From Ramichloridium luteum (Eukaryota; Ascomycota; Dothideomycetes; Mycosphaerellales; Dissoconiaceae): a stretch of 64,000 bases of DNA. The stretch lies in assembly GCA_002368545.1 (NCBI GenBank), contig MTSC01000002.1:1302001-1366000 (forward strand), in the 5' to 3' direction. This document shows positions 35,780 to 46,723 of this stretch, in pieces. Made by a program: the position numbers and the translations under genes. The notes beneath the pieces were generated by a model. It made no database searches. It was not told where the DNA came from and saw only the letters and a list, made by a program, of their open reading frames with translations. The first letter of the stretch is position 1. Every line of letters begins with the position of its first letter.

Positions 35780-38700
35780 ATGTTCAAGTTCTCCCGAAAG
35801 GACTTCGGCCGCAGTAAACCGACGAGCAATAACTCCAACGACGCTTCCGCCGACAGCATCAGCATCAGCAATAGCTCCTCCGCCTCCAGCTGGTTTCCGC
35901 ATCTGGGCCACCATCCTGGTATGTATCTTTTTGGTTTCGGTTCTGTTTGATTATGTTCTTTACTGTGCGACTCCCAACAAGGCTGTGTTCTTTCCCCTCG
36001 ATGGGTGGGGAATTTGAGCCCACCTTCTTCGCGCACGCGCGTCTGCTGCGCGGACCACCGTTACCATCATCGCTGGTCGCCAAATGCCTGCACGGCTCCG
36101 GTCGCTCGGAGAAGCATTGTGCGCGGAATGCAAATCGAAGCGCATTCGTATGGACGCAGACGACATGAGTCCTACCTGTTGCGCCGACGGTCCTTCGCGC
36201 CCCCACCTAACTGTGCCGCAAATCCTCACACAGCTCCCGGCGGCTCCAATTCGAACCTGTCGAGGGCGGTTCAGCTGCAGGCAGGAAGAATCAGGCTCGC
36301 AGGAACGCCGTCGCCATACCTCTGCAGCAGCTGTCCGATCGCGACAGGGGAGACTAATGTGCAAGCGCGCGCGAAAAGCTGTCCGAATGTGATGCGTTAT
36401 GTGAACAGAGGGAATGCATTGCTGACTATCCTATTGATCTACCACTGAGTACCGGCGCATCGCAATCGCAAGCCAAGAGCCCGACCCCGCGACTCCCACA
36501 GGCGCTCAACCGCAGCGTCTCCGTCAACGATCGCGCAGGGATTGTGGGAGGTAGTCCAGCTGGTGAGTGAGAGCCTGAGAATGATGTGACACGTGTGGAG
36601 TGGCCGGTTCGGGGGAATGGTCGCGTGTCATGCGCAGAGTCGAAGAGAGCGCTCGGGCTGAGAATTGTGCAACAGACCGACGCTCCATCGCAGTGTTTCC
36701 AAGCACCAGCATCAGCAGCGACTTTCCTTCACCCAATTTCGACGAGTTCCCCTCGAACGGATCCCGATCCGGCGGCAGCCTTGGCCGATCACAAACGGTT
36801 TTCAGGAGTGGGAGCAGCAGCCGGACCTATAGCCCCGTATACGAGGACGCGAGCACGGGCGTTGGGCCGTCACCGCAGTGGACACCCGACCCATCGCATC
36901 TGCCGACGCCGACGGAACACGCCGAGCCCGAATTCGTGGACGCGGTGGAAAGATTGCCGATGCCGATGAGTGCCGCACAGCAGCAACTGGCAGGCAAGAT
37001 CTCGTCCGACAGCGGACAGCAAGCCGCGCTGGATCGCTGGTCACAGCGCCGGCTGCAGCGCCTGCAAACCGAGTCGGCCTTTCGCGACCAGCGGCAGACC
37101 GGGGTGCAGAGCCCGCAGACGAGCGACTATAATAGCAGCGCCAGCGGCAGCGCCCAGTTTGCGAATAATAGCAAATACGGCAGCAGCGCAGATGCACAGC
37201 CGCAGCAGAATCCGCAGACGCCGCACGCTGCAGGCATAGCACAGGGCAGCTTTCGCACGAGCCAAGCTAGCCAGCCGGCGCAGCAATCCCTTCAAGGTTT
37301 GGCCATTCAGACGCAGCCCGACAGCACCAACACCTCGCGACAGAATAGTTTCCCGCGCGAGGACGTAAGCGGGTCTTCACAGCAACAGCAACAGTCGCAG
37401 CAAGCGCAACAGCCCCAATCGTCGTCGCAACATAACCACCACCATCACCACCACCACCTCAGCACCCACCACGCGTCGTCGCCGTCGCAGCACAATAATC
37501 CCCAGGCCTATTCCCCACACGACGCCGCACCCGCGCAGTTCTCGTCCCATCAGCAGCAGGACCCCTCCCGCCCCTCACTCGGCGGCCAGTCCCGCAGCTT
37601 CAGTCACCACCATCCCTCCGCCGCCGGCCCACAAGACGTGTCGGACGCGGTCTCGTCCATGTCGACCAATGTGGCCGCCATCCCGGCCAAGTCGTCCGCG
37701 CGCACCGCGACTCTCAACCGCCAGAGCATGCACAATGGCCTAGGCGTCGCCCGCGACGTCTCCAACGTCTCATCGTCCGCACAGGGTCAGCCTGGCCTGC
37801 CGGTCCACAACGCCAGCGGCGCAGGCGGACAGGGTCAGCAACAGCAACGCTCGGGGGATGTCGGTCGTGGAACACCACAACCGGCGCAGGCGACGGACGA
37901 GATGACGGATGAGGAAGTCGCCCAATTGGTCAAGGATCACAAGGAACTTCGTGAGTTTTTCCCTGCTTGTCCTCCCACAAGGCCACATATCTACTTCCCG
38001 ACCTTGGATGGGCTCATTTGCATATGATGACTGACAAATTGCTTGCAATCCACAGGCGAGAAATACACCAAAGTGAAGAAATACTACTTCGAAAAGGAGG
38101 ATCAGGTCAAGCAATTACAAAACAGCCTCGCCCACCAGCGGTTATCCCAATCGCGGACGTCGCTCGATGACAGCGAGTATACCACCCGCTTCAACCGCCT
38201 CGACGGTCTCGTCGCACAGCTGTCCTTCAGCATCCGTAAGAGCTGGCGTAGCATCCCGGCATGGCTCCACAGCTCCGTCAACAAGGACGCCGTGGCTACG
38301 GGCAAGCAGGAGATGACCGCCGCCGGCCGCGCCTTCATCTCATGCTGGCTCGTTGACGAGGTCTTCGACAAATACTTCCACCCGGACCTCGAGATTGGCC
38401 TGTCGGCGCAGCTGAAGAGCGTCCAAAAGAACATTCGAAAGTACGCGCCCATCTCCACCACGGCCGAAGAGGAGGACTACTTGACGACCAAGACGGTCAA
38501 CTGGCGTCTTGCGACGCTCGAGGGTCTGCAGGACGCACTGCGCTCGCCTCAATGCCCGACCAACCGCCAGCAGCTCACAGATCAACTCAAGAACAACCTC
38601 GTCAGCGCCATCTCCGTCTACCTGCAGGACCCGCCACCAGCGGACCTCGAGGGTGGTGTGCACATGATCGTTGAGCTCGTCGTTAGCATTGCCATTCACC

Positions 38701-39146
38701 TACCGCTCGAGAGCCGCGACGTCGTGATCGAGTACTTCTCGCCGGGCAATCCACTCTCACCAGAGCAGATGAAGATTGAGTCCGGCATTCCCGCGCTCAC
38801 GCTGTCGATCGCCGACGACGCCAACGACGCCGAGCGCGCCGAGCGCATGTCCCTGCGCAGCGCCACCAGCGACGGCACCGACCTGACCAACGCCGATGAC
38901 GGCGCTGCCAAAAAGGCCGCCCGCGGCATGCTGCACGCCCTCACGGGCACGGGCAACAAGACCAAGGGCAACTCCGCCCAGGGCAAGCATGCCGCCGCCG
39001 GAGGCAGCTCTTCGTCCTTGCACCGGCCAGAGAGCGCGCAGGGCATGAAAGAGGACCCTACGCCGCGCGTCCGCATGGCGGCGGGTATTGGTGTGCAGGT
39101 TCGTGGGCGCTCGGTGCTGGTCAAGGCACCGGTGTTCAGCACTTGA
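35780..39146 (+). CDS. Conserved fungal protein: Gln/Ser/His-rich N-terminal half, coiled coil and conserved C-terminal domain
   Basis: Exons I can support: 35780-35918 (MFKFSRKDFGRSKPTSNN start), 36450-36562, 36694-37950 and 38056-39146. The join between the first two does not keep phase with the strong GTATGT donor at 35919. Either the donor at 35923 (GTATCT) is used or a small extra exon lies near 36234-36258, so this part is unresolved. The middle is low complexity with Gln runs and a His-rich stretch near 37,430-37,460. From about 37,900 a charged, coiled-coil-like segment (KDHKELREKYTKVKKYYFEK, formed across the last splice) leads into a well-conserved helical domain (FNRLDGLVAQLSFSIRKSW, AAGRAFISCWLVDEVFDKYF, LEGGVHMIVELVVSIAIHLP). 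I recognise this as a protein found across Ascomycota but know no function. Confidence 0.78.
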
Positions 39147-40236
39147 AGGGGTGATGCTGGGTGGGAATCCACCGTTGCCATGCCTGTCAATCCGAGCCGC
39201 CAGTAAGCACAAGGAAGCTGCATGCCGCCTTGTCAAGCGTTGATCGGCGTCTCGTCGACACTGCCGCCTGGTAGCGGTCCTTCTTCCACACCTTTTTATT
39301 TGTTTGTTAGAGGGACTTCACGTCCTCCTCCTTCTGTCGGTTCTCCTTCCTTTCACGTGGTGGTCGAGATGAGAGAACACAACGCGGCATTGTCAGGATT
39401 GGATTGAGTTGGTCAAGGTTTGAATACCAATGAGATGGATGACCTGGGAGGCTTGGGTGTATTGATTGGCCGGCTCACGGAGGGAAGGCCTTTACTTCGT
39501 CCATTAGACTTGGTAGTCTCTTGCGCATTCGGGACAATGATGGTATGCCGGGCTAGGGCAGATGAAGGTGGTCTTTGCATTGCTCGTATCAAGACATGAT
39601 TCTTGTCGTGATAGGCAGGGCACTTGGAGCAGAACTGAAGCACGAGTGGCACGCACGATAGGAATGAAGGTAGAGCTGCGATGGGAAGGACGGCATGCGC
39701 AGAAGCAGAAGCAGAATGGAATACACATGATCAGTTTCGTGTTCTTTCTTTACCGTGACTCAATGTTCATGATCGCAGCACCAATGTTTCTTGATATTGC
39801 CATTTGTTGTCATCAATTATATCATTCTGCGCGGGTGACCGAAGTCGTTTAACAAAGCAGGTATCTCAGGAGAAGACGTATCTTTCCAACTGTGTTCATC
39901 AGACATAAATCTCCTTCACTCGTCATTGACCGCAGCAACTGGGTTTACCTTCTTGTTTTAGCGACTTGGTTGTCTGGCGTAGCAAGTAATAAGGCTTCAC
40001 AGTATCGCCAATCCTAGTGCGCAATCAACGAAACAAGCACAAACTCGAAAGCGATGACCCGCCTCTGCGCCTGATCGCCGCCACCTTTGTGTATCGCACC
40101 ATTTGCATATTCGCCTACCTTGCTAACGAGGTGCACAATCACATCAATGCCCGACTCGAGTTAACATACTCGGTTATCATTCGCGACTGCCCGATAGAGC
40201 ACCTCAATATGTCCCGCGCCGTTCCCGTTATCATGC
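39147..40236. other. 1.1-kb intergenic region upstream of the decayed pRiA4b-like gene
   Basis: No gene called. A frame at 40017-40280 (87 codons) overlaps the start of the pseudogene in another frame and may be debris of its lost N-terminus. Confidence 0.4.
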
Positions 40237-40803
40237 TCCACATACCGCTGGGTCCGGCCTGCTGTCTGGCGGCGCAATGAAGTTGCGGCAACCACCAGTC
40301 TCTACAATCCGCACAAGATTGTCCAGGCTGTGATGCTTTTTGTCGACGCCCACCTGTACGAATTTGTGATCAACAAGGTCAATAACACCGATCAGGAGTC
40401 AACCTTAGACGATCCCGAGGAGGCTCCCGTCCTGCCTGCCAGCTCCATGCAGCTTGAAAAGGTAATCAGTAGAGACATCTCAACCTTCAATAACGGGTAC
40501 GACTTCGGCGACGGCTGAGAGCACAAGATTACGATCGAAGGCGTCCACAGCGCCCAGCCCGGCCTTGCTTGCCCGCGTCTCATCGACGGCGCCCGCCGCG
40601 CGCCGCCAGAGGACTTTGGCGGTACGTATCGCTTTCAGAAGTTCGTCGCCGCCATCGCCGCCGGTCCCTCCGATCCGAGTTACGACGGGGAGGTATTGGA
40701 CTCCGACCGGCCAGACTTCGACCCAGACGACATTGACGTCGCGGAGATCGACAGGACATTTGCCGCATGGCGTCCCGCACACGAGCACTTGGCCTCAACA
40801 TAA
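40237..40803 (+). pseudogene. Decayed plasmid pRiA4b ORF-3-like (MM3350-like) gene with in-frame TGA
   Basis: In one frame the translation runs RPAVWRRNEV, then HKIVQAVMLFVDAHLYEFVI, a linker of about 45 residues, and YDFGDG. It then meets TGA at 40516-40518 and continues EHKITIEGVHSAQPGLACP, LIDGARRAPPEDFGG and an acidic tail DFDPDDIDVAEIDRTFAAW to TAA 40801-40803. These blocks, in this order, are the family pattern (P-x-WRR, LH-x-x-IQ, HLY-F, YDFGDGWEH, C-x-DG-R-A-PPED-GG). The TGA sits exactly where the conserved Trp of DFGDGWEH should be. The family is best known from bacteria, archaea and mobile elements; fungal members also exist. Upstream of 40237 the frame has further stops and no start. 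The linker and second half remain open, so decay looks recent. A sequencing error at the TGA is possible but would not explain the missing N-terminus. Confidence 0.75.
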
Positions 40804-41742
40804 CCCGGCGCCGTGAATTAGAGAGATTGAGATGGCGGTGACAGGCTGTGAACGTGCGACGCGAGACGCTTGGGAAGATGTTGAAATGGCATGGGCGATC
40901 GCGCGGACCTCGCGCGAGGCGTCCAATGCGAGATCGGCTTAATCCTCTTCACGGTATGAATCGTTCAGGTCGACCCCGATAGTTGCAGGAAAGTAATAAG
41001 ACGAGCAGAGGGAAGTCAATGTAGCCGCGACCAACGATGGAAGGGCGGTCGTCAGCTGCTAAGCTTGTGTGACCGGCATGGCGGCCCGAGTCCCGAACTG
41101 TGGGAGGTGTCCGTTGATGGGTGGCCTTGATAATGAGACGATTTGAGGAAACGTACGAGATCGGCCATTGGCCGAGTCAGTCTGAAAGAATGGGCTGTGA
41201 TATGCCAATATTGTAGTGTCAGACTCTTAAGCCGATCGTGGTGGTCAGAGTCGCAGTCCTCCCCACACGACTCACAGATGTTTCGAAAGCGCGTGGCGGC
41301 TTTCGATATCCCGCGCTACTGTACGTCCCTCCTTCTTGTAACACCCAACACGGGATACACACCCTCGACCGCCCATCGCTGCACTTTGGGGGTCTCGCAT
41401 GCCGTGGGAGTGCGGGCGCCTTGGAGCAGACTCCGCGCGCATGCCCTGCTGAGCCAATGTACATGGACAACGTGGGTTTGCCGAATCCTCTGTGGTCGTT
41501 TCCCTCGATGGTGGCGGGTTGGGGTGCATCCTGTACCTGCACGTGTGACTCTTTGACGTGGACAGCGCATGGCTCGTCTCTCCATACGGGGAACTGGGGT
41601 CGTGGAGAAGAGAAATGGAAACGGATAAATTAATCGACTGTCCTGCAACAGTGATGCAGTGATGGAAAAATAGCTATATCAGTATACGCGGCAACAGACT
41701 CACTCTACATCTCGACTTTTCCCGTGATCGCCGTGTTGAGCC
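40804..41742. other. 0.9-kb intergenic region
   Basis: Follows the decayed gene and precedes the APH-family gene. Overlapping short frames at 41143-41648 on both strands show no features. Nothing else recognised. Confidence 0.45.
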
Positions 41743-42987
41743 ATGTCCATGATTGATGTACCTGCATTCGAAACCAAACAGTTCAATCGTCTCGAAGGAC
41801 AGCGGCAACTGAGTCAGTCTCCGCGACCCGAGACACCCTCCTTCTTCCTCGAAAATGGCCTTTCACAATCCGACTACGACATCTGCCGCGCCGTAATCCG
41901 GCGGTGGCATCCACGCGCCCAGATCGAAGTTCTGGCCGAGCAAGGCGCCTGCTCTTTCACATTCTCCGTCCGTCTGCCCGCTCCCAGTAGCAGCAGCGAG
42001 GACGAGAGCACTTCCACGGCCGATCCAACCCGTCGCATCATCCAACTTCGCCCGCTCCGGCACGCTTTGGACCCTTTCGTCGCGGCACGCGCGCAACACG
42101 TCTACGGCGCCCTCGCACCGGAGCTGTACCGATGCAAGAACATCCTGCTCGGGCCGACGCACGAGATCGCGCTGCAGATCAGTGAGATGAGCCATGTGGC
42201 GGGAAGTCGAGTGGACCTCTTGCAGCAGGATGAGCCACAACGACATCTGTCATCTCAACGGGTAAGCGAGTCCGGAGATTGTCGAGCCACGATGGCAGCG
42301 ATGAAGAGGTCACGTCGGCTCATGCGGGATCTGGCAGGGTTCTTTGCAAGCGGATGGCGGCATGCCGTAACCTCAACCCCGACTTCCTCGTCATTCCAAC
42401 CATCAACGGCCGGTCGAATCGCCCGTTCGATTCCAGAGCGTCTCCGGCGCCTCGAATGCGAGCTGCCCTCGGCGGATCTGCGTGCACGCGCAAAGCGAGT
42501 CCTCGCGAAGGTCGATGCGGGCGGGCTAGATCGCTTGCCTGTCGTGCTAAATCACGGCGATCTGCTGCCAAGGAATGTGCTTGTCGATTTGGAGACGGGA
42601 GGATTGACGGGGATTGTGGACTGGGCGGAGGCGGATAATTTACCTTTCGGCGTCACATTGTATGGTGTTGAGCATTTTCTGGGCGATTTGAGGGAAGAGC
42701 AGGGTCGCAGGAAGGGGAAGGTAGGCTGGCAGTACAGGCATGGGCATGAGGATTTACGCAGGGAGTTTTGGGATATCTTGCTTTGGGAAATCGGAGGGCT
42801 GGCCGATCGAGAGCTCGAAGAAGCCGTCGCATTATCGCGTGACGTGGGTATTCTGCTGTGGCATGGCTTCGCATGGGACGATGGGAACATCAATCGAGCC
42901 GTGAACTACGATGATGATTCGGAGGAACTTGTACACCTGGAAACCTTCTTGGGATGTGGTGTTCGGAATAGTAAGTCTAGGCTGTAG
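41743..42987 (+). CDS. Aminoglycoside phosphotransferase (APH)-fold protein
   Basis: An intronless frame of 414 aa. The catalytic loop VVLNHGDLLPRNVLVD matches the APH/choline-kinase Brenner motif (H-x-D-x-x-x-x-N), followed by the metal-binding TGIVDWAEAD. The N-terminal lobe is less conserved. Such proteins are expanded in filamentous fungi and phosphorylate unknown small molecules; resistance to aminoglycosides should not be assumed. The start has a close alternative (MSMID, two codons downstream). It faces the flavin-reductase-like gene with only 31 bp between stop codons, so their transcripts must overlap or end very tightly. Confidence 0.85.
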   Translation: MSMIDVPAFETKQFNRLEGQRQLSQSPRPETPSFFLENGLSQSDYDICRAVIRRWHPRAQIEVLAEQGACSFTFSVRLPAPSSSSEDESTSTADPTRRIIQLRPLRHALDPFVAARAQHVYGALAPELYRCKNILLGPTHEIALQISEMSHVAGSRVDLLQQDEPQRHLSSQRVSESGDCRATMAAMKRSRRLMRDLAGFFASGWRHAVTSTPTSSSFQPSTAGRIARSIPERLRRLECELPSADLRARAKRVLAKVDAGGLDRLPVVLNHGDLLPRNVLVDLETGGLTGIVDWAEADNLPFGVTLYGVEHFLGDLREEQGRRKGKVGWQYRHGHEDLRREFWDILLWEIGGLADRELEEAVALSRDVGILLWHGFAWDDGNINRAVNYDDDSEELVHLETFLGCGVRNSKSRL

Positions 42988-43018
42988 TACTAGTATTTTG
43001 TTACAGTATTCATGAGAT

Positions 43019-44103
43019 CTATTGTGCATCGGCCTTGGGCTTGACCAAACCTCGTGGCTCAGCGTCCTTTTTCAGCTCGTCCCATTCAGGACGCGGAAGC
43101 TCGAAGCCGTCGAGCAGGCGCCCGTAGGTGATACCGCCGAGACGCGAGACGGGTCGAAGGACCTGAATAGCAAATTTATCAGCACTTGGTGCAGGAATGG
43201 TGTAGCACTTGGGAGTCTTACCGCTGGGTCAATTAGATTTCGATCCTCGTTGATTGCATCTTTTCGTGCCCAGAACCGCACACCCTCGATGATCGCCAGC
43301 ACACCACTCTTCTGGCCAGGCTTACTCTTGCTGTCAAACTCCCGCGTCTCCATCAATTTGCCCTCGACACTGAACACCGCCTCCTTGACCCGACTGGCCT
43401 TGACATCCTTGCACGCCGCCGGCGTCAGCCCGGTCAGCGCCCACTCAGAGGCTCCATACGGCGCATTCACGCTCGTCGTATTCGCCGCCTCCACGAAGTG
43501 CTCGCTGATAATGTTGATCACGCACTCTCCGGACTCCTTCAGGTTCCGTAAGCTATCCTTGGCACGATCAAAGCCGCCGGCATACCCAACAATGAAGACC
43601 GGCGGGTCGTGGTTCACCATCTGAAAGTACGAGAATGGCGCCAGGTTCGTGCTGCTGCCATCGGCTGAACGAGTGCTCAAGAATGCAATCGGGCGAGGGA
43701 TGATGGCCGAGATCAGCAGCTTGTAATTGAACGGCGCCGGCCGGCCTTCCTCATACGGATCAATATCAACATGGTCATGTTGCAGGCTGGCGCCACCATC
43801 GTTGCCGCCGTCGCCGACTTTCCAGTCGGTCTTCTTGGTCTGCGTAAACTTCCACGCCGCTGAAGAGTCCCAAGCTTCCCGGCCGGCTTCGACTTCTTTG
43901 AAGTTGCCGTGCGGGTTGCGCTTGATTTCCTTCTCGCGATCGGCCATGATCTCGTGGTGGGGCTTCTCGCCCTGCGATGGGTTCGTTGACATCGTCGCGC
44001 GCCTGAAACCGCTTGATCTATGTTGAGGGTAGAGAATTCGTGGCAGACGAACTTTCAGCGCTGTCTTGACTATTCGAGACCGATAGCTGAGCGCCGAATG
44101 CAT
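43019..44103 (-). CDS. Flavin reductase-like (FMN split-barrel) oxidoreductase
   Basis: Two exons (43222-44103 and 43019-43162) with a 59-nt phase-0 intron (GTAAGA...CTGAT...TTCAG) encode 341 aa. The split-barrel domain is evident from NYKLLISAIIPRPIAFLSTR, NLAPFSYFQMVNHDPPVFIV and ECVINIISEHFVEAANTTS. These bind FMN in the DIM6/NTAB family. The spliced C-terminus reads VLRPVSRLGGITYGRLLDGF, ending in KPKADAQ. There are two possible starts. ATG 44103 adds 37 Arg-rich residues without acidic ones, which looks like a mitochondrial presequence; ATG 43992 (MSTNPSQGEKPHHE) gives a cytosolic form. Substrate unknown. Its upstream neighbour, the MFS transporter, lies on the same strand about 375 bp away. 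Confidence 0.87.
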
Positions 44104-44478
44104 AAGGTCGAAATGATTGTTGGATTGTACGAATTATTTAATAGACGTCATTGGCAGCTATCGCGCTGGAATTCCGCTTTGCGTCGGAACGGCGGCTGCA
44201 GGCGGGATAAAGTCGGTTCAATGGCTGACCGACGGTTTACCAAGCAAGCCTTTTCGCCGTTCACGGGAAGTTGCCATTGGCTCTGCAGTCATCCAGTCTT
44301 TCTACGTTTGCATCATTCTCATCTTTCTATATAACCTCAACTTTTCACTAAATCTAATCATTTATTGGTACATCCATCCTGGCCCTTCTATTCCCAGACC
44401 TTATCCCAAGCAAATTACTGGCTGTCTTCCGTGTCCGGACATCAATTAGAGTTCCAAGTCATTGAGATTGTCAGGGGT
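44104..44478. other. Promoter interval of flavin reductase gene / 3' end of MFS gene
   Basis: A 375-bp interval between two genes on the reverse strand. No further gene seen; it is AT-rich around 44,320-44,370. Confidence 0.4.
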
Positions 44479-46099
44479 TCAAGTCATGAAAGACAGACTC
44501 ATCACTCCGGCGCCGAGGGATATGACAGCTATCGACATCAGCATTGCAGTAGGCTTTTGGAAATGACCGTGTGACCTACCGAGGGCACAGCATGTGTGCT
44601 GGAATCCGTAGGCATCAGAAAGCCCACCGCAAATCGAGGGCCCAAGGATCAGACCGACGTTGAAAGCGATCTCGGTCAGCGTGAAAGATCGNNNNNNNNN
44701 NNNNNNNTCTCGTTGCCGAAGATGCCAGGATTTGCTTTACACAACTTTGCCGTTAGCGCTGGTTGAAAGAAGAAGTTAGCTGCTGGAATGAGCGGCACAC
44801 GTTTGTACAATCCGGATCATTGTGTGAAGCTCACTTGTCAATTGCAGAATACCGGCGCCGCGGACAAGAGTCGCGGCGACTCCGATGCCAATGATACACA
44901 TGACCAGTTTCCTTTGCGCATTATCCAGGTCATTCTCCTCCATGCCCAGCACATGGGGGGATTGTGGCCACCCGGTCATCACGAGAAACGGCACGAGGGC
45001 GAACCATCCTATCGATGTGGGCCAGCGAAGCCCGTGACGGTCCCGGAGCCAGCCGACCAGGGGTGCCATACACATATTTGGCACCTGAAGTGCTAGGAAT
45101 ATGGCTCCAATTGAGCCAGAGCTCCAACCGAAGGTGGCCCTCAAGTACAGAGGCAAGACAGTGTCAAAACCAGACAGTATGAGTGCTGAGGCCATGATGT
45201 TGCACATGGATGCGTACACCGCTGGTTGGGTCGCCATCACACGACAGAAACCTGCTGAGGGTTGCTGCCACTTGGATTGATGCTCCGTGATGCATGCCGA
45301 ATTCAACAATGGAGCTCGCTCGTCGTCGGTCGTCTTGAGTCCAGTCTCCATTTCATCACGATCGACGATGAGCAAACGCGCAACAAGGCACAAAGCGAGA
45401 AGCCACCAGGCGATGGCCCAGGGTCCCCAATAGCCCAAATACTGCAACGCGAAGCCTGACACCGCAGGACCCATGATGACTCCAGTCGTGATCACGGCGC
45501 TCGCCCAGCCCAGAGATTGGCCCGTATTGTCCGGTCCGCACGCGTCCGTGAGCATGGCGAATCCCAAGATCCACATCGCCGTCGACGCAACTGCTTGGAC
45601 AATTCTTCCCGTGTAGACGATCCAGACCACGACGAGTCAGCAACGTGGCAATACTTCTTCCGCTTGCAGTCATGGGATGGATGGTCTTACTAGCATTCGC
45701 TCCGGCTACGAGGGAGACACCCAGCGCACAAAGACCTAGCATTAGCAACAAGTAGACTTTACGGCTGCGCGTTTTATCGGCGAAGTGTCCGATTGCCGGC
45801 GCGGCGGGTAATGCCACGAGGCCAGGGAGAAGCAAAATCTGGGCGGTCAAGCGTTGCGTCTGTGTGGGATTCACGCCGATGCGCTCTTCAAGCATGTATG
45901 GGAGCAGCGGGACGATGGCGCCATAGAGGAAGTTCTCTACAATTTTCCTGGTCAGCCTTTGAGCGAAGGTCATGCTATCTATCAAGACAACGATGTCACA
46001 AGAAGGCGCACCGGTGAAAAGGCCAAAAATGGCCGTGAAAAAATGCAGCTGAGCTGACGCTCGCCAGGCGCGGCTTGGTGGTGACCTCACATCATCCAT
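44479..46099 (-). CDS. Major facilitator superfamily transporter with a non-AG intron end and an assembly gap
   Basis: Reconstructed exons: 46012-46099, 45691-45936, 44835-45626, 44580-44758 and 44479-44528, about 450 aa. Splicing the first intron makes FFTAIFGLFTENFLYGAIVP, the expected first helix. Conserved MFS pieces follow: GHFADKTRSRKVYLLL after helix 2, TGRIVQAVASTAMWILGF, and LGWASAVITTGVIMGP. The C-terminus is ANPGIFGNE, then after the gap FNVGLILGPSICGGLSDAYG. The second intron (45627-45690) has a good GTAAGA donor and a CTGAC branch site. Its end is GG (45627-45628) where AG is required, although phase is exact there. Unspliced, the frame stops at 45356. The 16-N gap makes the fourth exon length unreliable. 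It resembles drug:H+ antiporter-type carriers; the substrate is unknown. It may be a fresh pseudogene or hold a base error. Confidence 0.72.
44692..44707. other. Assembly gap (16 N)
   Basis: Sixteen unresolved bases inside the fourth exon of the MFS gene. The flanking exon length does not keep phase with 16 N, so the gap size is probably a placeholder. Confidence 0.98.
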
Positions 46100-46723
46100 G
46101 AGGAGAAGAACGAGGACTGATATTTCGAGTCACAACGAGGGTCAACTACTTGGATTTGATCATCATCGCTAAAGATTATGTTGAAAAAAGATCGATTAGT
46201 CTGCCACCTGGTATTTTTACGTCTTCCTTCCCGAACGGATCGTCGGCTTCCGTCGATCGATTGGCGCATGTACACCGCTTATTTGGTTGCATATTCGGCA
46301 TGCACGCCAATGATAAATGCATGTGGCGTTATGGGCATGTCCGCATCGTGCCACCAAAGATTTTGTGGCATTCTTGGGCATGCTCATCAACACCACTTGT
46401 GGTTAAATTGCTGGTGGTGCCTGCTTGAAGATCGCAGCTCAAAGCTCTGCAACGCTGCATTGATCACCAAAATTGGTAAACGCACCACAACAGGACAGGC
46501 GTCCAGAGGCGGGAAATCCGATTCGTCCAACATCTTCACACCTTCGGCCACATTGCAACTGCGCAAATAACCAACAGTGTCCGCTAATCGTCGTCACTCG
46601 ATTGCAGGAGAGGAGCTTCGACCACCACGTATTTCGTTGTTCATAAGCCGCGTGCGACGCCTGTGCCCAGGATGATTGAAGAAGTGCTCTCCGGACCCTT
46701 TCAGGGATACGCAAAAAGCCGAA
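46100..46723. other. Divergent promoter interval, MFS gene (-) and secreted protein gene (+)
   Basis: A 624-bp interval separating divergent start codons. Short frames here overlap each other and show no features. Confidence 0.4.

Noticed and set aside
36084..36392. Frame containing CAECKSKRIRMD, resembling half of a zinc-cluster motif
   Set aside because: Only part of the Cys pattern is present, and the segment lies in a likely intron of the 35.8-kb gene.
44471..44490. GGTTCAAGTC resembling a tRNA B box
   Set aside because: It lies in the last exon and stop codon of the MFS gene, and no A box or cloverleaf could be drawn around it.
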